From Dendrocalamus latiflorus (taxonomy: Eukaryota > Streptophyta > Magnoliopsida > Poales > Poaceae), in the NCBI GenBank assembly GCA_017311315.1, contig CM029664.1, positions 25,900,481 through 25,964,480 of the forward strand: a stretch of DNA of 64,000 bases. Reading direction: 5' to 3'. Position numbers and translations under genes: made by a program. This document shows positions 46,440-58,304 of this stretch, piece after piece. Numbering within the stretch: the first letter of the stretch is position 1; each line of letters starts with the position of its first letter. The notes beneath the pieces are model-generated. The model did no database searches, was not told the origin of the DNA, and saw only the letters and a list, made by a program, of their open reading frames with translations.

Positions 46440-46795
46440 TATTGGTGGATTCAAAATGATTAATGATACTAGCTGTTTGGAGTTTTAGACAGCACTCAAT
46501 ATGGAAAGTGTGTGTTCGGTGGATTAATTAAATGATATTAGATAAATGATGGCACTAGCTGTTCGGAGATTTAGGAAGCAATTGATTGGTGGATCGTATA
46601 ATTGATGTTACTCGCTGTTTGGAGTCTTAGACAGCAATCAATTTAGAAAAAGTATATCCGGTGGATTAAGTAATGATGACACTCGCTGTTTGGAGTCTTA
46701 GACAACAATCAGTAAGGTAAGTGTGTCCCTGGTGGATTAAGTCAATTATGGCAATCGCCGTGTGAAGTTTAGGCAGTAATAACAACACTATGATT
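46440..46795 (+). repeat. 60-80 bp minisatellite in 41627 LTR
   Basis: Five degenerate units, each with a GGTGGATTAA-like start and a core CTCGCTGTTTGGAGTCTTAG followed by ACAGCAATCAA. Related GGTGGATT text extends upstream to about 45820. Confidence 0.75.
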
Positions 46796-47278
46796 TAATA
46801 ATAATAATGCTACCAAAAGCGATTTTTGGCAAATAAAATAACCCGAGCCTCTCCTTTGACAAGCCATGCATAGTATTTATTTGCATTCTGTGTATTGGCT
46901 CGCGAAGCACGGTGGTTTGTGCTCACACTCGCTTTCGCGACAAATTCATAATCAGGAATCAGATCACCTCGCCTCAGCAACATGATTGGACATGCTGGCA
47001 GAGAAGATGAAGATGTCAAGGGCTAGGTCGCGAACCTCCAGTTGGCTGCCTGTGGGCATGTCCTGAAGGTCCCACCTGTGTGCTTCATTCCGCTACTGCA
47101 ATTTATTGATTTCGACCTAATCGGCCCATGAGTAAGTCTATTAATTTACTTTAGCTTTCGCATGATATGAAATTTGATATCCATTACTGTAACTGTGAGC
47201 ACTATCTACTGATCCAGGGAATAGTGCGGTGGAATCACAGAGGAATCCGGATTGAAACATCTGGGTGCCTAACAGGGA

Positions 47279-47290
47279 TGGTATCAGAGC
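47279..47290 (+). other. primer-binding site, truncated gypsy element
   Basis: TGGTATCAGAGC, complementary to initiator tRNA-Met, four bases after the LTR end. It shows that 41627-47274 is a 5' LTR. Confidence 0.8.
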
Positions 47291-47699
47291 ATATCGACTG
47301 CAGGTCGTGACCTAGATAGCTTGGCCGTTAGTTTCATGACTAGAAATATTTCTTTAAAATACTATTTCCAAAAATATAAGTTATACTGCTCATTCTTATC
47401 TCTCTTAAATGATTCTCTCTCATCCAAATGCTACCTTAGCCATTTTTACTTCTAAAGCCCTTACCCCAAATTCGAAATGATAACCCAGCGTGAGTGTTGA
47501 TATTGATCAGATTACCCCAAAGACTTCCCTCTTCTGTCTATTGATTAAAAGGAAAATTTTGACTTTCTTCTCGTACCTTTACTTCTAAAATTAAGGTTAG
47601 GAACACTGAAGATGTTCATGAAGATAAGGTGGTTATTGGTTTAACACAGACTATGCAGACAAAACCCTATGCCCCTTATGTGTGCTTTCCCGAGTAGAC

Positions 47700-47933
47700 G
47701 TTGTATTGTCGCAAGCCCAGCCAGCCTGTTAGAAGGTCATAAAGCCCAAAATGGGACATGTATAATGGCGTAAATGCCCTTGAGAGGGATGCTCAAATGT
47801 AAGGGTACTATTGTAAAAACACTCCCCATGTAAGTATATATATATCATCCAGGCCATGGGGAAACCCTAAGCATTGCTCACCTAACTCTCCACTACCATA
47901 CTCTCTCTCTCTGTTTGGTCTGTAACCACAACA
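47700..47933 (+). repeat. 3' LTR of Tat-like element
   Basis: It matches 21573-21812 from AAGCCCAGCC onward and ends CCACAACA, followed by the repeat CACAC. The first 15-25 bases have diverged and no polypurine tract precedes it, because truncated gypsy sequence abuts it. Confidence 0.8.
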
Positions 47934-48076
47934 CACACAATATAAGCATCGATACACTGTCATCCGTACATAATGATAAACAATAAACTAACAAGATTTG
48001 ATAATAAATAATGGTTTTAACCTTACAGTCTAGTTTACAATTATTCAACCATGAAGGCTTGAGAACTAAATACTTT

Positions 48077-48319
48077 GGCCCTGTTCTTTTCGGCTTCTAA
48101 AAGCGGCTTTTGGCTTTTGCTACAGTACATAACTTTCAAAAGGAGTATTTTCTCAAGACGGGGTCTACAAGTTTATTGTAATACACGTTAAAAACCCAAC
48201 ATTTATATCAACTAAAATCGCAAGCGAGTATCTCTCTCCGTAATCTCTATCGCAAACAGTTAAAATTCAAAAATTTCAGCCAAAAGCTATAAGCCGCGGC
48301 CATATCAAGCAGGCCCAAA
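48077..48319. mobile_element. MITE-like element
   Basis: The ends are inverted: ACTTTGGCCCTG on the left and CAGGCCCAAAGT on the right (one mismatch). Inside, GCGGCTTTTGGCTTTTG on the left mirrors AAAAGCTATAAGCCGC on the right. Length is about 240 bp with no ORF. The superfamily is unassigned, as no clear target duplication longer than TA is visible. Confidence 0.55.
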
Positions 48320-48539
48320 GTAAACAGTAGTGCAAGATAAAAGAAACATGAAGCGATGACTCATCTCATACCACAGGTAATCGACTGGGGTATGAGACCT
48401 AGTGATCCGCGTAGTACCCATCTAGTGGTGGTGTAGACCCCTCTTCTCTAGCAACTGAGTGATGATTATTGCATAGGTGAATATATGTAGTACTCAGCAA
48501 ATTGTGCACATAGAATGCAATTATAGATGATTGGCTTAT

Positions 48540-49290
48540 TACAAAGAAACATGGAATACTTTTTGGGCTGAATTTCTTGAATTTCAGCGAAATTCGATTT
48601 TCTTGGCCATTCCAAATAAAGCCCAGTTCAACCTAAAATTTCAGCATGTATTGAAATTTTCGGCCGGCCCAGCCCATCCTATCTTCCTTTCTCTGTAGGT
48701 CAACTCGCTCATCCATCGATCTCTCTCTTCTGATCGATCTCGCATCTCCCCGATCGATCTCCTCTCTCTCTCTGTCAAGTCCCGATCGATCTCTCATCTC
48801 CCCGATTGATCTCTCTCTCTCTCTCTCGACTCATCTGTTTATCGTCGATCTCCTCTCTCGATATGCAACCAACAAGGGAGGGGATGCGGCACTGGCCTTT
48901 GGGAGGGGATCAAAGGGATGCAACCCCGGCATGGGACGGATAGGAGGCCACACTGGTAGGGGACGAGAAGGCAATAGCAAGGGAGGGGGAGGCGACGCTG
49001 GCAAGAGAAGGGGAGGTGGCTCATGGAAGGCGACGACGATCAGCGATTGGAGAATTGGCGATGGGGAATCCATGCCGACGCGATTGGGGCGACAAGTAGT
49101 GGAAGACATGGCTGCTGTGACGGATGCGACGGACCGCTGTGATTTCGCCAAATTTGGTAATTTTTCTTGAATTCAAACTGTATTTTGAATATTTCGACTG
49201 AATTTTTTTTGAAAAAAATCCGAAATATTTGAAATTTCCAAATTTCAGATTTCTCAGATGGATCCGAAAAAAATTTGAACCAAAATTGTT
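48540..49290. other. probable inserted DNA of unknown class
   Basis: Composition changes abruptly: AAATTTC/GAAATT-rich edges, a CT-rich repeat of CGATCGATCTC (48712-48860) and a GC-rich core. GGAGGGG-rich open frames on both strands are low complexity. It could be a MULE-like non-autonomous transposon, but no clear terminal inverted repeat was found. Confidence 0.35.
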
Positions 49291-52000
49291 TTCCCTACAA
49301 AGGAATGGCTAACTAGACTTCTTTTGCATAAAGCTATTGTTGCTTTGAATTACAATAAATAGATCGAGAGCATACTTTGAAATAATAATAGTAATAACAT
49401 AAGTAAAACATTGTTTCACATAGCCCAACCATTTAACTCACACATCTTTCTTTTCCAGTTTTGTTTTTATGAAAACATACCCTCTGTGTGAAATCCCCAA
49501 GCACGTCCATAACCATGAATATGGCTATTCGAATAGTTTTATTAATACTCTGTAGAGGTTGTACAGCTTTCCCCACACAATATGAACAACTTGTAATATT
49601 CGCTCGCACACTTGCTTAGACATGCAACTAAGAAGATCATAACAAAGCCTTTCAGAAACTTCACCTCGACATTAACCCTCCTGATGATCATGGTCTTCTC
49701 CACCCTACTCCTTACATAGCACAAGAGGAGTGGAAAGGGGCTCATTGTTGGATTTGAAATGGGAACTGCCCATGATGTAGCTCCCATAAGTAACTACACC
49801 TTTCACCTATGTATGAATCCCAATCTACATCCTGAGGTATCATTGCCAGGACTTGGTAACACATAGGACTCACACAACATGATAACACACTACTTTCAAT
49901 CGCTCCAGTCTAAATTATTTATCTACTAATTGATTTTAATGTGCAACACATGCCATCAAAGATAACACAGTGCACACTATTATTCACAAAGCAATCGCAT
50001 GTACCTTAGTCAGGTGTAACTTGGTTTTTCCACAAATGATATTAATAACCCAGCATGGCTAAGCAAGACAAAACCAACACATGTTGGGTTCTACTATAGT
50101 GACCAACTATTGTTTAACTATCCTAGGGGCAACAAGGAATTGTGACATACAAATGAACAAGGTAGATAAACGACTACTAAGGCTCATAACACAAAACTAT
50201 TTTATTTTTGAAACATAAAATAGTTTTATAAAACTGTGTACAATATGGTAAAAGCACAACTTGCCTTCAAAAGGTCCTAGTCCTGCACTAGCTCTTCCTC
50301 TCCTTCTCTGAAAGCTCTTGGTGCAATTGGCATCTACTTAGAACGAGAGAGACAATACAAATAAATAGAAAACAAAACCACAAGCTAACTCCAAAAATTA
50401 AATAAAAATTACTGGAAGGTAGGACTAGATTTTAAATGAATTTAGGGACAAAAAGAGCTCCATTGGAGGTTGTATGAGGGAGAACAGACTTCTCAAAATA
50501 GCTTAGTTTGGAAATTATGAAAAATAATAGTGGAGAGAGGTTACACAGACTAACAAGTCAAACACAAGGAATATTTTGGGAATCTTTATTTTCTAGATTT
50601 TTGAAAAAGGCTAGAGATTGAAAAACAGGACAATGGGCTAGGATTTAGGGTTTGTGATTGATTGGGTTTATGGAATAGTGTTGGCACGTGGGCCCACATG
50701 TTAGTTGCTTAGCACACGGTGGATTGAGTCCACACAGTTTGGATCTAGGGTTTGGGTTCAGGCGTTAAGGTTGGTATACAGGGCCCACGCATCAGTGAGA
50801 CATGGCAATGACATCCTGAGGTGGTAGGCATCAAGATGGCATTTGAGTGGCGACGGTGGCTGATGTGACTTGCAGAGATGGCAACGATGCTGAGGAGCCA
50901 ATGGCTATTGACGATGGATGCTGAGGAGAGCAAGCCGATCTCACTGGCGTGGACCCAAAGGTCAGAGTGGACAGACGCGGTTAGCAGAGAGGTCGAAGAT
51001 ATGGCGCTGGCTTGGCTCCAGTGGTGACGGCGATGCAGCAGTGCACTACTGACACGACATTGGGAAAACGACGAAGATGATGGCTTTGGTTTGAGGTTTT
51101 GGGGTAAACGAGGGTGACCGTCGGTGAAGAAGTGGCAATGGGAACTCAATCATAGCACAAGCATAGATCTGATAGGTTCCAGCCAAATTTGAGTGGCAAA
51201 CGAGGTAGAGGGCGATGAGTCGATGCCGATGGTGACAATAGCAGGGGTAGGGGCTTACCAATGATGGCGGTGGATGGTGTTGAAGAAGCTCGAGGATGAT
51301 GGCAATGGCAATGATGACATTGGATCTCTCAATCTAGGGTTTTAGGTGGCAATGTTGGCGGTGTTAAATTTAGGGGTATGGAAATCGAGTGGTAGCCCTA
51401 TTTATAGCATGGGGCTAGGGTTGTTGGTGTAGTACGTACAATAAGGATGTGGAGACAGCGGTAGAATCCGGCTCAAGCTTAGGTGTGGAGTCTAGGCTTA
51501 GCACAGATACGAAGATAGGCCACTGACAGGTGGGAACCACCTATCAACAAGGGAAGAGTGGCATAGGATGCGTGGCACACATGCAAGCGAGGTAGCGACG
51601 CGCAGGTTAGGCTGTGAAAGGGCCGAGGCCACGAAAGGGAAATGGCTGGGCCCATGGGAAAGAGAGAGAGATGGGCCATGAGGAATCGGCCCATGAAGCT
51701 TTCCAAAATTTTAATTACTTTTCTATTTTTAAAAAATGCCAAAAGGAAATAATGATATGGAAAATAGCAACACAAGCTTGGAAACTGCTAAGAAAATTTA
51801 GGAAGTGCTCTAGAACATGACAGACTCAAATAAAATACTTTTGGATTTAATTTATGTTTGGTTTATTCATATTAAATCACTTTAATTTTGGAAAAATTCA
51901 TTTCAAGCTTTAATTAATTCTAGAAAATTTGGAGAATTTTAGAAATTGCTATTTTGACTAAAAGACTTTTGAAAAGCTCAAACATTAGGATGTTATAGCA

Positions 52001-52545
52001 ACAATTGTGGACATGGACATGGCTGCGGTAGAGGAGGACCTCCACACAATGACATGAACAACAAACTTCAGCGATCCATTGAAGGAAGGCCAACTTGTCA
52101 AGTTTGTGGCAAGGTTGGTCATAGTACTATTAGGTGCTACACTGATTTGATCGCTCTTACTAGGAAGAAGGTCGTGTAGCTGCTGCCGCATCCTATGGAG
52201 TAAATACCAATTGGTACGCCGATTTCGGAGCAACTGATCACATTACTAGCAACCTTAACAAGATAAGCATCAAAGAGAGGTATCATGGCAAGGATAGTAT
52301 CCAAATTGCTAGCGGCTCAAGTATGACTATTCATTATGTTGGTCAATCTCACCTTCCTACTTTTGTCCAAACTTTGCATCTCAAGGATATCCTTCACGTG
52401 CACCAAGCCAAAAAATGGTTCTATCTGTTCATAAGCTTTAATCCTATAACAACATTTTTTTAGAGTTTAATCCTGATTTGTTTGTTATTATCGATCGGGC
52501 CACGAGGAGAACACTTCAGAGAGGGAAGAGCAAGGGTGGTCTCTG
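52001..52545 (+). pseudogene. copia gag-protease fragment, right half of a split gene
   Basis: Resumes the gag of 21089-21499: a Gly/His/Arg-rich linker (GHGHGCGRGG), zinc knuckle CQVCGKVGHSTIRC near 52100, then after a frameshift WYADFGATDHIT, where the protease Asp-Ser/Thr-Gly motif reads DFGAT. DILHVHQ and RRTLQRGKSKGGL follow near the integrase junction. It ends near 52545 against another LTR remnant. Confidence 0.75.
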
Positions 52546-52732
52546 TAGAACTAGATAGGCAACAGAGGGAGGGGGGAGGTGAATGGTGCCTTTAAATTTT
52601 CCCCCAAGTAGAATTCACTTATCCCTTTTCTCTGATAGCTACAAGGCTATGAAGATTAGGGTTGAAATCCCGCTTGAAAACTAAAGAAACAGTGTCAAAC
52701 ACAGCAGGAAAAACAATGTGGTCGAAAGGTTG
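52546..52732 (-). mobile_element. SIRE-related LTR fragment, left part
   Basis: GAGGGGGGAGGTGAATGG, then CTGATAGCTACAAGGCTATG (stem-loop at 52635-52650), parallel the end of the SIRE LTR but have clearly diverged. It runs into a palindromic repeat (CAATGTGGTCGAAA) and is cut by the SIRE insertion, duplicating GGTTG (52728-52732 and 63676-63680). Confidence 0.65.
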
Positions 52733-54672
52733 TGTTGGACCGAAGTTGGCGACAGACGGGGGTGAATGTCGACTTTTAAAACTTGCCCCCAAAAAGGTAC
52801 TCTAAGAGGGTTCTTCTCCTATAGCAACAATGCTATGAAGAAAGAGCTTACTGAAGACACAGACATACCAGAGAGAAGACATGGCAAGCGAAAGAAAGAA
52901 ACAACAAGAACCATTAATGAACCAGAGAAACTACCGCAGCTAAAAACCCCCCGGGCGGTCTGACCGTAGTGAACTGGGCGGTCAGACCGCCGAATTGCCA
53001 CTGGTCAGACCGGTTGAGCAGGGCCGGTCAGACTGCTGCTGTTGGGGCGGCCAGACCGCCGGCAGTGAACCGGTTTGACCGGTTCCTCTGCACAGGCAGC
53101 TGCAGAGCCCGACTGAAGACCCTGAAAATTCAGGTTTTGTCGAAATCAAAAAGATGAAGGAGGAGCTCCTTTTCTTTTCAGACCAAGCCACGAAAGACTT
53201 AATCTAAACATCATAGAGACCCCAAACATCAAAAGAAATCAACAAAAACTCATGAATTTCTGTTCTTTGCTAAGAGCTTGAAGAATTACAGAGAGCTGAC
53301 CAAAATTCTAATTCCCATTCAATCTGTGAATTTGTGCCCATGAAACTTTGAGATAAGCTAAATGATAGCTTCAGGTCTCTAAATACCAAGTTTCATGCTG
53401 TCTCCTCAAGGGAATCAAGAAACTCACCAAAACCCTAGAAATTGAGTTCTTCAGAGAGCCACAACAGAAAACTTCAAATTCACATTTCATCTCTGATCCT
53501 TTGGCCACGAAACTTTGAGGATAGCTACTTAATATCCTCTGGACTCAACATGTCAAGTTTTGTGCCATCTCATGAGGGGAATCAAAATTTACACCAAAAC
53601 CCTAGAAGGCAAAACCAGAACAGAGAAAGCCCAAGAGCAAAAACTGAAATCAAACACTTGGCTCTAGGATTTTAGCTGACCAAATGGTCTAGAATCTTAA
53701 CTCCATCACAGAGCAACCCATTTTGGGCCTTCCCAACAAGCAACAACTCAAATCTCAGAAAATCAAGAATCACTCAAAAAGGGAGGAACGAAGAATAGAG
53801 GGCCAGCACAGGAGAAAACTTCAGAAATTTCATTTCCAAACAACAAGGATTACAGAGGAGTCCCGATACACATGGGCATTAGAACAAGAGGAATGATTAC
53901 ATGGATTCTCAACTCATCCTCTCCCTCTCCCTAAACCTCAAGTACACACACACTACATGCTTGTAGGAAGAGAGCCACTCAAGAACACATCGAAGGGGGA
54001 TAGAGCACAGACACACCTCTGCCTCTCCTCCACCCACTCTTAACCACTAAAGCCTCACCAACTAAAGCCTAAAGCCAAAACAAACTCTCAAAACTTCTTT
54101 TGACTCTAGCCCTTTATATAGCCACTCCCTCCTTTATATAGCCCTTGGCTAACGGGTCTCCACCCCGTTATGCCCGCTAAACCCGAACGGAACCGGCCAC
54201 CACTCGTGCAGCTTTACGTTTTTACCGAAACGCCCCTCCTACACCTTCCGGGAAGCTTCCGCGTTCCTTGTCGTCCACGACTCGCAACCACCTCGAGTTC
54301 ACGCCGTCTTCGGCACACCTCGACCGTTCTGACCTCGGCACCACCTGCGCCTAGTCCGGTCCTCCGTGCCTCACCACGACTCCGTCTCGTCGTCCTGCAG
54401 CCATCACAAACAAGAAACATATCAAATAGCACCGCTCGACACATGAAAGCATAAATAGCATCAGTAAGTCATACTTACGCATAATAGAGTCCAAACCTGT
54501 CGAAACAGCAGAATATGCATCCTAAGTACTTTGACCAGGTTTGACCAAGTCCGACCGAAGCCGATTGCACCGCGCAACGACATGGTCTGAACCACTCAAA
54601 CCAAACTCGACTCTCCTAAACCGATGTCAATTACTCATCACACACATGGGGTCATAACCACATGGTCTCTCA
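52733..54672 (-). repeat. 3' LTR of second SIRE element (1940 bp)
   Basis: Plus-strand edges TGTTGGACC and GGTCTCTCA. Cassette 52954-53082. Minus-strand TATA boxes at about 54112-54120 and 54132-54140, a short duplication not seen in the other LTR. Confidence 0.93.
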
Positions 54673-56238
54673 ATCTCCTCCTTGATGAGTATATTGACAA
54701 ACCCAGAAAAAGCATGAAGTAGAGTTTGTTTTGAAAAGCCCAACATGGTCCTAAAGAAGATAATAAAGCTATTGACTATGTCGACCAGGAGCAACGACAG
54801 AAAGAACAAGTTTTCCTCAAATGCTCCAAGAAAACCACGAATATGGCTTTTTCTCCACTTTTCTCCCCCTTTTGGCAATAAACACATCAAGGATGCAAAA
54901 GAGAGAATAAGGTCACAAAAATGGATGAAATGACTGAAATTGATTTATTCTAAGCATTTAGAGCCATGAAGATTATCCATAATGACTAGCAAGTATTACA
55001 CCAAGCCATAACATATAAACATGCTATCTAGATCAAGACAAATATGTATAAGCCAGTTAAACCAAGAAGTCACAATCTGAAATTTTAGTGCAAATTCTTA
55101 GCATGTCAAGTCATCCATGATCATAGTCTAGCTAGAGGTATCCAAGGATGATGCAAACCATGTCAATAAGCTAAGCGGAACCAAGAAGCTAGTATTGAGT
55201 CAAATTAGAGTGCTACAAGCTCAAGAATGAACATTGTTCAAGTACTTGGTTCTTTTTGTAGCTTAAGCAAATTGAGCACAAATGACATATTTTCTTTTGA
55301 AACTTATGGTCGTTTCCAACCAATTTTTAGTCATGTGCTAGATCTCAAGCCTTATGCGACTACTCCAAGCAAGAAGCTTAAGAAGATAGTCTAGGTCATC
55401 CAAAACTCCCCTGAGTTCATGCCTAGTGCAATGGCAAGCCGTCTCATGAGAAAGAATTGGTGAGATCAGTTTTTTCGCACAAAAGAGATCTTTTTGCTTT
55501 TTAACATGTTGTACTAACTCATGCATCAAGAACTAAAATAGCTCAATCTAAGCTCAATAGAGATTCAACGCTCAACTCAGCCTATTTGACATGGCATGAA
55601 TCATAAAGGATAACTCAAGAAAGACTAATCTCAAATGCTAATGACAAGTTTTAATTCAAGTTGAGCAATTTTAATTAACTTATCATGGCAAAAGCTAGTC
55701 TACACATATGAAGTCATGATAAATCTAGCAAATAAGCACAAGTCATGGCAAGGTGTAAAGCATTGTAAACATGTCATAACAGGATAATAATCAAGGCTCA
55801 ATGTAGTTATATTACAATGCGAAATGCTGAAATGCAAGAAAATCCAGCTCCCCCTCAACATGTGATGCAACTTTTAGTTCAAGTTGAGTTATGTCAATAT
55901 TAAGCTCCAGAAGCTCCCAAATGAACTCCCCCTGAACCAAAGCAATAAATCGAGAAGCTGGCAAAGAAAACAAAAGGCAGTCCTTAAAGCATAGAAAGAT
56001 ATAGAGGAAATATGGCTCAGACTGACTCTCATCTACCCCATATGACTCCAGGACTATCAACTGGTCTCTAACAACTAAGGAGCAAACACGTACCCTGTCT
56101 ACCCGAGGGTGGCCCAACCCTCGCTAGAACCTACAAGAAGTGAGTGAGCTCAACCTAGTGAGAGAGAAACAGCTAATAAGCAGCATCCTAGAATCACAAG
56201 ATAAGAGAAGAAGTCTAAACCTAGACAAGAGAACCACT
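54673..56238 (-). other. 3' noncoding region of second SIRE element
   Basis: Homologous to 36804-38406, with no supported frame. Pyrimidine tracts (purine on the element strand) lie at 54861-54873, 55848, 55926 and 56338. The terminal polypurine tract next to the LTR is degraded (minus AAGGAGGAGA). Confidence 0.7.
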
Positions 56239-58304
56239 CTAACCTATGCTAGAAGGACTAACCCAATGCACCCAATGCAATGCAACAGAAAGGAGTAAGA
56301 GCATAATCAATAATATAAAGCAGTAAAGCACAAAGCTCCCCCTCACACAGTCCATAAGGACAAACCACCCCAAGCTCTCCCCGCAGAGCTGAAAACCTAG
56401 AGCTATCCAAAGGCTTGGTAAGATATCAGCCAACTGGTGGTCACTCTCCACAAACTGGAGCACTATGTCACCCTTCTCTACATGGTCTCTAAGGAAGTGA
56501 TAGCGAATATCAATATGCTTGGTCCGAGAGTGCTGCACTGGGTTCTTAGCAATGTTAATCGCAGAAGTGTTATCACAAAAGAGTGGAACACTGTCTATAC
56601 TAACCCAAAGTCCCGCAGGGTCGAACCATCCAAACCTGGCTACAGCAACTGGCTGCAGCAACGTACTCGGCCTCTGCGGTGGACTGTGCAACACCGGACT
56701 GCTTCCTCGAAGACCAGGAAACGAGAGAAGTGCCAATGAATTGGCAGGTGCCAGAAGTGCTCTTCCTATCTATCCTACAGCCAGCAAAGTCTGCATCCGA
56801 GAGGCTCTCAAGGAAAGACAGGATGAGGAAGAGTACCAGATACCATAGTCAATGGTAGCTCGAAGGTACCGAAGATGCGCTTCACCGCCTGGCGGTGAGA
56901 TACGCGAGGAGAAGCCTGAAACGAGCACAAGACACACGAGAAGTGTATGTCTGGTCTCGAGGCAGTGAGGTAAAGAGGGAGCCGATCATACTGATACTCC
57001 TTCTGATCAACTGGCTCGCCGTCCTCATCTGGGTCAAGATGAAGCTGATGAGCCATGGAGTGACACCGGCTTACCATCACTCATGTCGAAGCGCTCAGGA
57101 GGTCGAGTGTACTTGCCCTGATGCAAGAAGTACCCTCCCGAGTCTGCTTGATTTGGAAGCCAAGGAAGAAGGTCAACTCGCCCATCATGCTCATCTCAAA
57201 CTCGGCTCATGACATCCGAGAACTGTGAAACAGAGCATGGGAAGAGCCGCCAAAGATGATGTCATCCACATAGATCTGGACGAGCAGAAGTCAGTGCCAT
57301 GCCGGCGATGAACAAGGTCTTGCTACTTTACCCATCTCAAACCATGACTCAACAAGTAGGACTTAAGCCTCTCATACCAAGCTCTAGGGGCCTGCTTAAG
57401 TCCATACAAGCTTTGGAAAGCTTGAAGACATGGTTTGGGTATTTGGGGTTCTCGAAACCTGGAGGCTGTCTCACATAGACTTCTTCCTCAATAAGCCATT
57501 GAAAAGGCACTCTTGACGTCCATCTGGTAAAGCTTGAAACCCTTAGAAGCTGCAAAGGCAAGCAGGATTCTAATGGCCTCAAGTCTAGCTACAGGGGCAA
57601 AGGTCTCCTCGAAATCTAGACCCTCAACCTGGGAGAACCCTGAGCTACCAGTCTAGCCTTGTTTCGAATACCACCCATCCTCACTCTGCTTGTTCTTGAA
57701 CACCCACTTAGTCCCAATGACATTGTGACCTCGCGGGGGCTCAACAAGCGACCAGACCTTGTTCCTTCGAAATTTTAGCTCCTCATGCATGGCATTGACC
57801 CAAGACTCATCAGAAAGCATGACAAACTCCTTGGGCTCAAAGGAGGCAAAAGGCAGAATGGAGACAGAATGAGACATGCCAGATTTTGAGCGGTGACACG
57901 CTCAAAAGGTCTCCAATATCTGCTCAGAAGGATGCTTTTGGATATGTCGGAGGTCCAGGATGAGATGAAGAAGTGGCCTCTACCTCATGAGCTGACGAGG
58001 TAGGAACAGAGCCACTAGCTCCAGAAGAAGCAGAAGGCATGGGCTGATCGCCTCGAGGTGCGGTGGAAGAAGGCACCTCAAGGGGTGGATGAGGGACTGG
58101 ATCGGGTAGACAACCCTCATCTCCATCGTCCTCATCATCCACAAAGATGGGCTCGGACTGCTCTAAAGAACCTGAGATATCGGGCCTAGTCCCCGGACTG
58201 GCCTCGTCGAAGGTCACCTCACAGGTCTCTACCATTTTGCTAGACTCGCAGTTCCAACCCGATAAGCCCGCGAAGAAGTCGAGTAACCTAGAAAGATCCA
58301 TCAC
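56239..58304 (-). pseudogene. pol: second SIRE element: RT and RNase H remnants
   Basis: Reading leftwards: GYS-type integrase C-terminus and acidic linker (58304-57924), WVFKNKQSEDG (about 57680), RT blocks around 57580-57350, YVDD at 57261-57272, then YLTASRPDIHFS (about 56970) and RNase H with DNTSAINIAKNPVQHSR (about 56560). At least five frame changes separate the blocks. Confidence 0.85.

Larger units (their letters stand above)
41627..47274 (+). repeat. 5' LTR of truncated gypsy element (5648 bp)
   Basis: TGTAACATCCC at the start and GCCTAACA at the end, followed by a primer site. It contains (TA)n at 42038-42069, (GA)n at 42098-42116, TATAAAG at 42634-42640, a tRNA-like block at 43113-43165, a long AT-rich stretch 43230-44390 with no gene, a donor-like site at 44575, the palindromic block 45430-45500, and a minisatellite 46440-46795. 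The length is unusual; an undetected nested insertion is possible. Confidence 0.72.
41627..47699 (+). mobile_element. truncated gypsy element with 5.65 kb LTR
   Basis: A 5' LTR (41627-47274), an initiator-Met primer site and about 410 bp of leader survive. At about 47699 the sequence passes directly into the 3' LTR of the Tat-like element, so the rest of this gypsy element, and the polypurine tract of the Tat-like element, were deleted. The LTR resembles the chromovirus LTR only in scattered blocks. The leader has no intact frame. Confidence 0.75.
21573..47933 (+). mobile_element. Tat/Grande-like gypsy element, non-autonomous, with nested insertions
   Basis: Bounded by short LTRs and by the repeat CACAC at 21568-21572 and 47934-47938. 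Inside: primer site, gag, no pol, 67-bp tandem array, antisense spliced gene, hairpin-rich region, 3' LTR. A SIRE element (28649-40244) and a truncated gypsy element (41627-47699) lie inside it. A Tat-type gag with tandem repeats and an antisense ORF in the distal half is the architecture known for Grande/Tat elements. Lack of pol suggests mobilisation by a related autonomous element, or secondary loss. Without the two insertions it is about 8.7 kb. Confidence 0.85.
47939..52000 (-). mobile_element. right piece of split gypsy solo LTR
   Basis: Minus orientation, running from the plus-strand edge GGATGTTATAGCA at 52000 down to the Tat-like insertion. On the minus strand it starts TGCTATAACATCC. 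It carries the conserved CTATTCGAATAG at 49525-49536, a donor-like GCAAGT (minus) at 50264, and no coding frame. It is interrupted by a MITE-like insert (48077-48319) and probably by an insert at about 48540-49290. No internal domain adjoins it, so it is a solo LTR. Confidence 0.68.

Noticed and set aside
48831..49170. Frames on both strands near 49 kb
   Set aside because: Low-complexity GC-rich sequence with overlapping frames on both strands and no recognisable domain.
51046..51261. Minus-strand frames at 50.7-51.8 kb
   Set aside because: They lie in the solo LTR, are short, overlap each other and carry no family motif.
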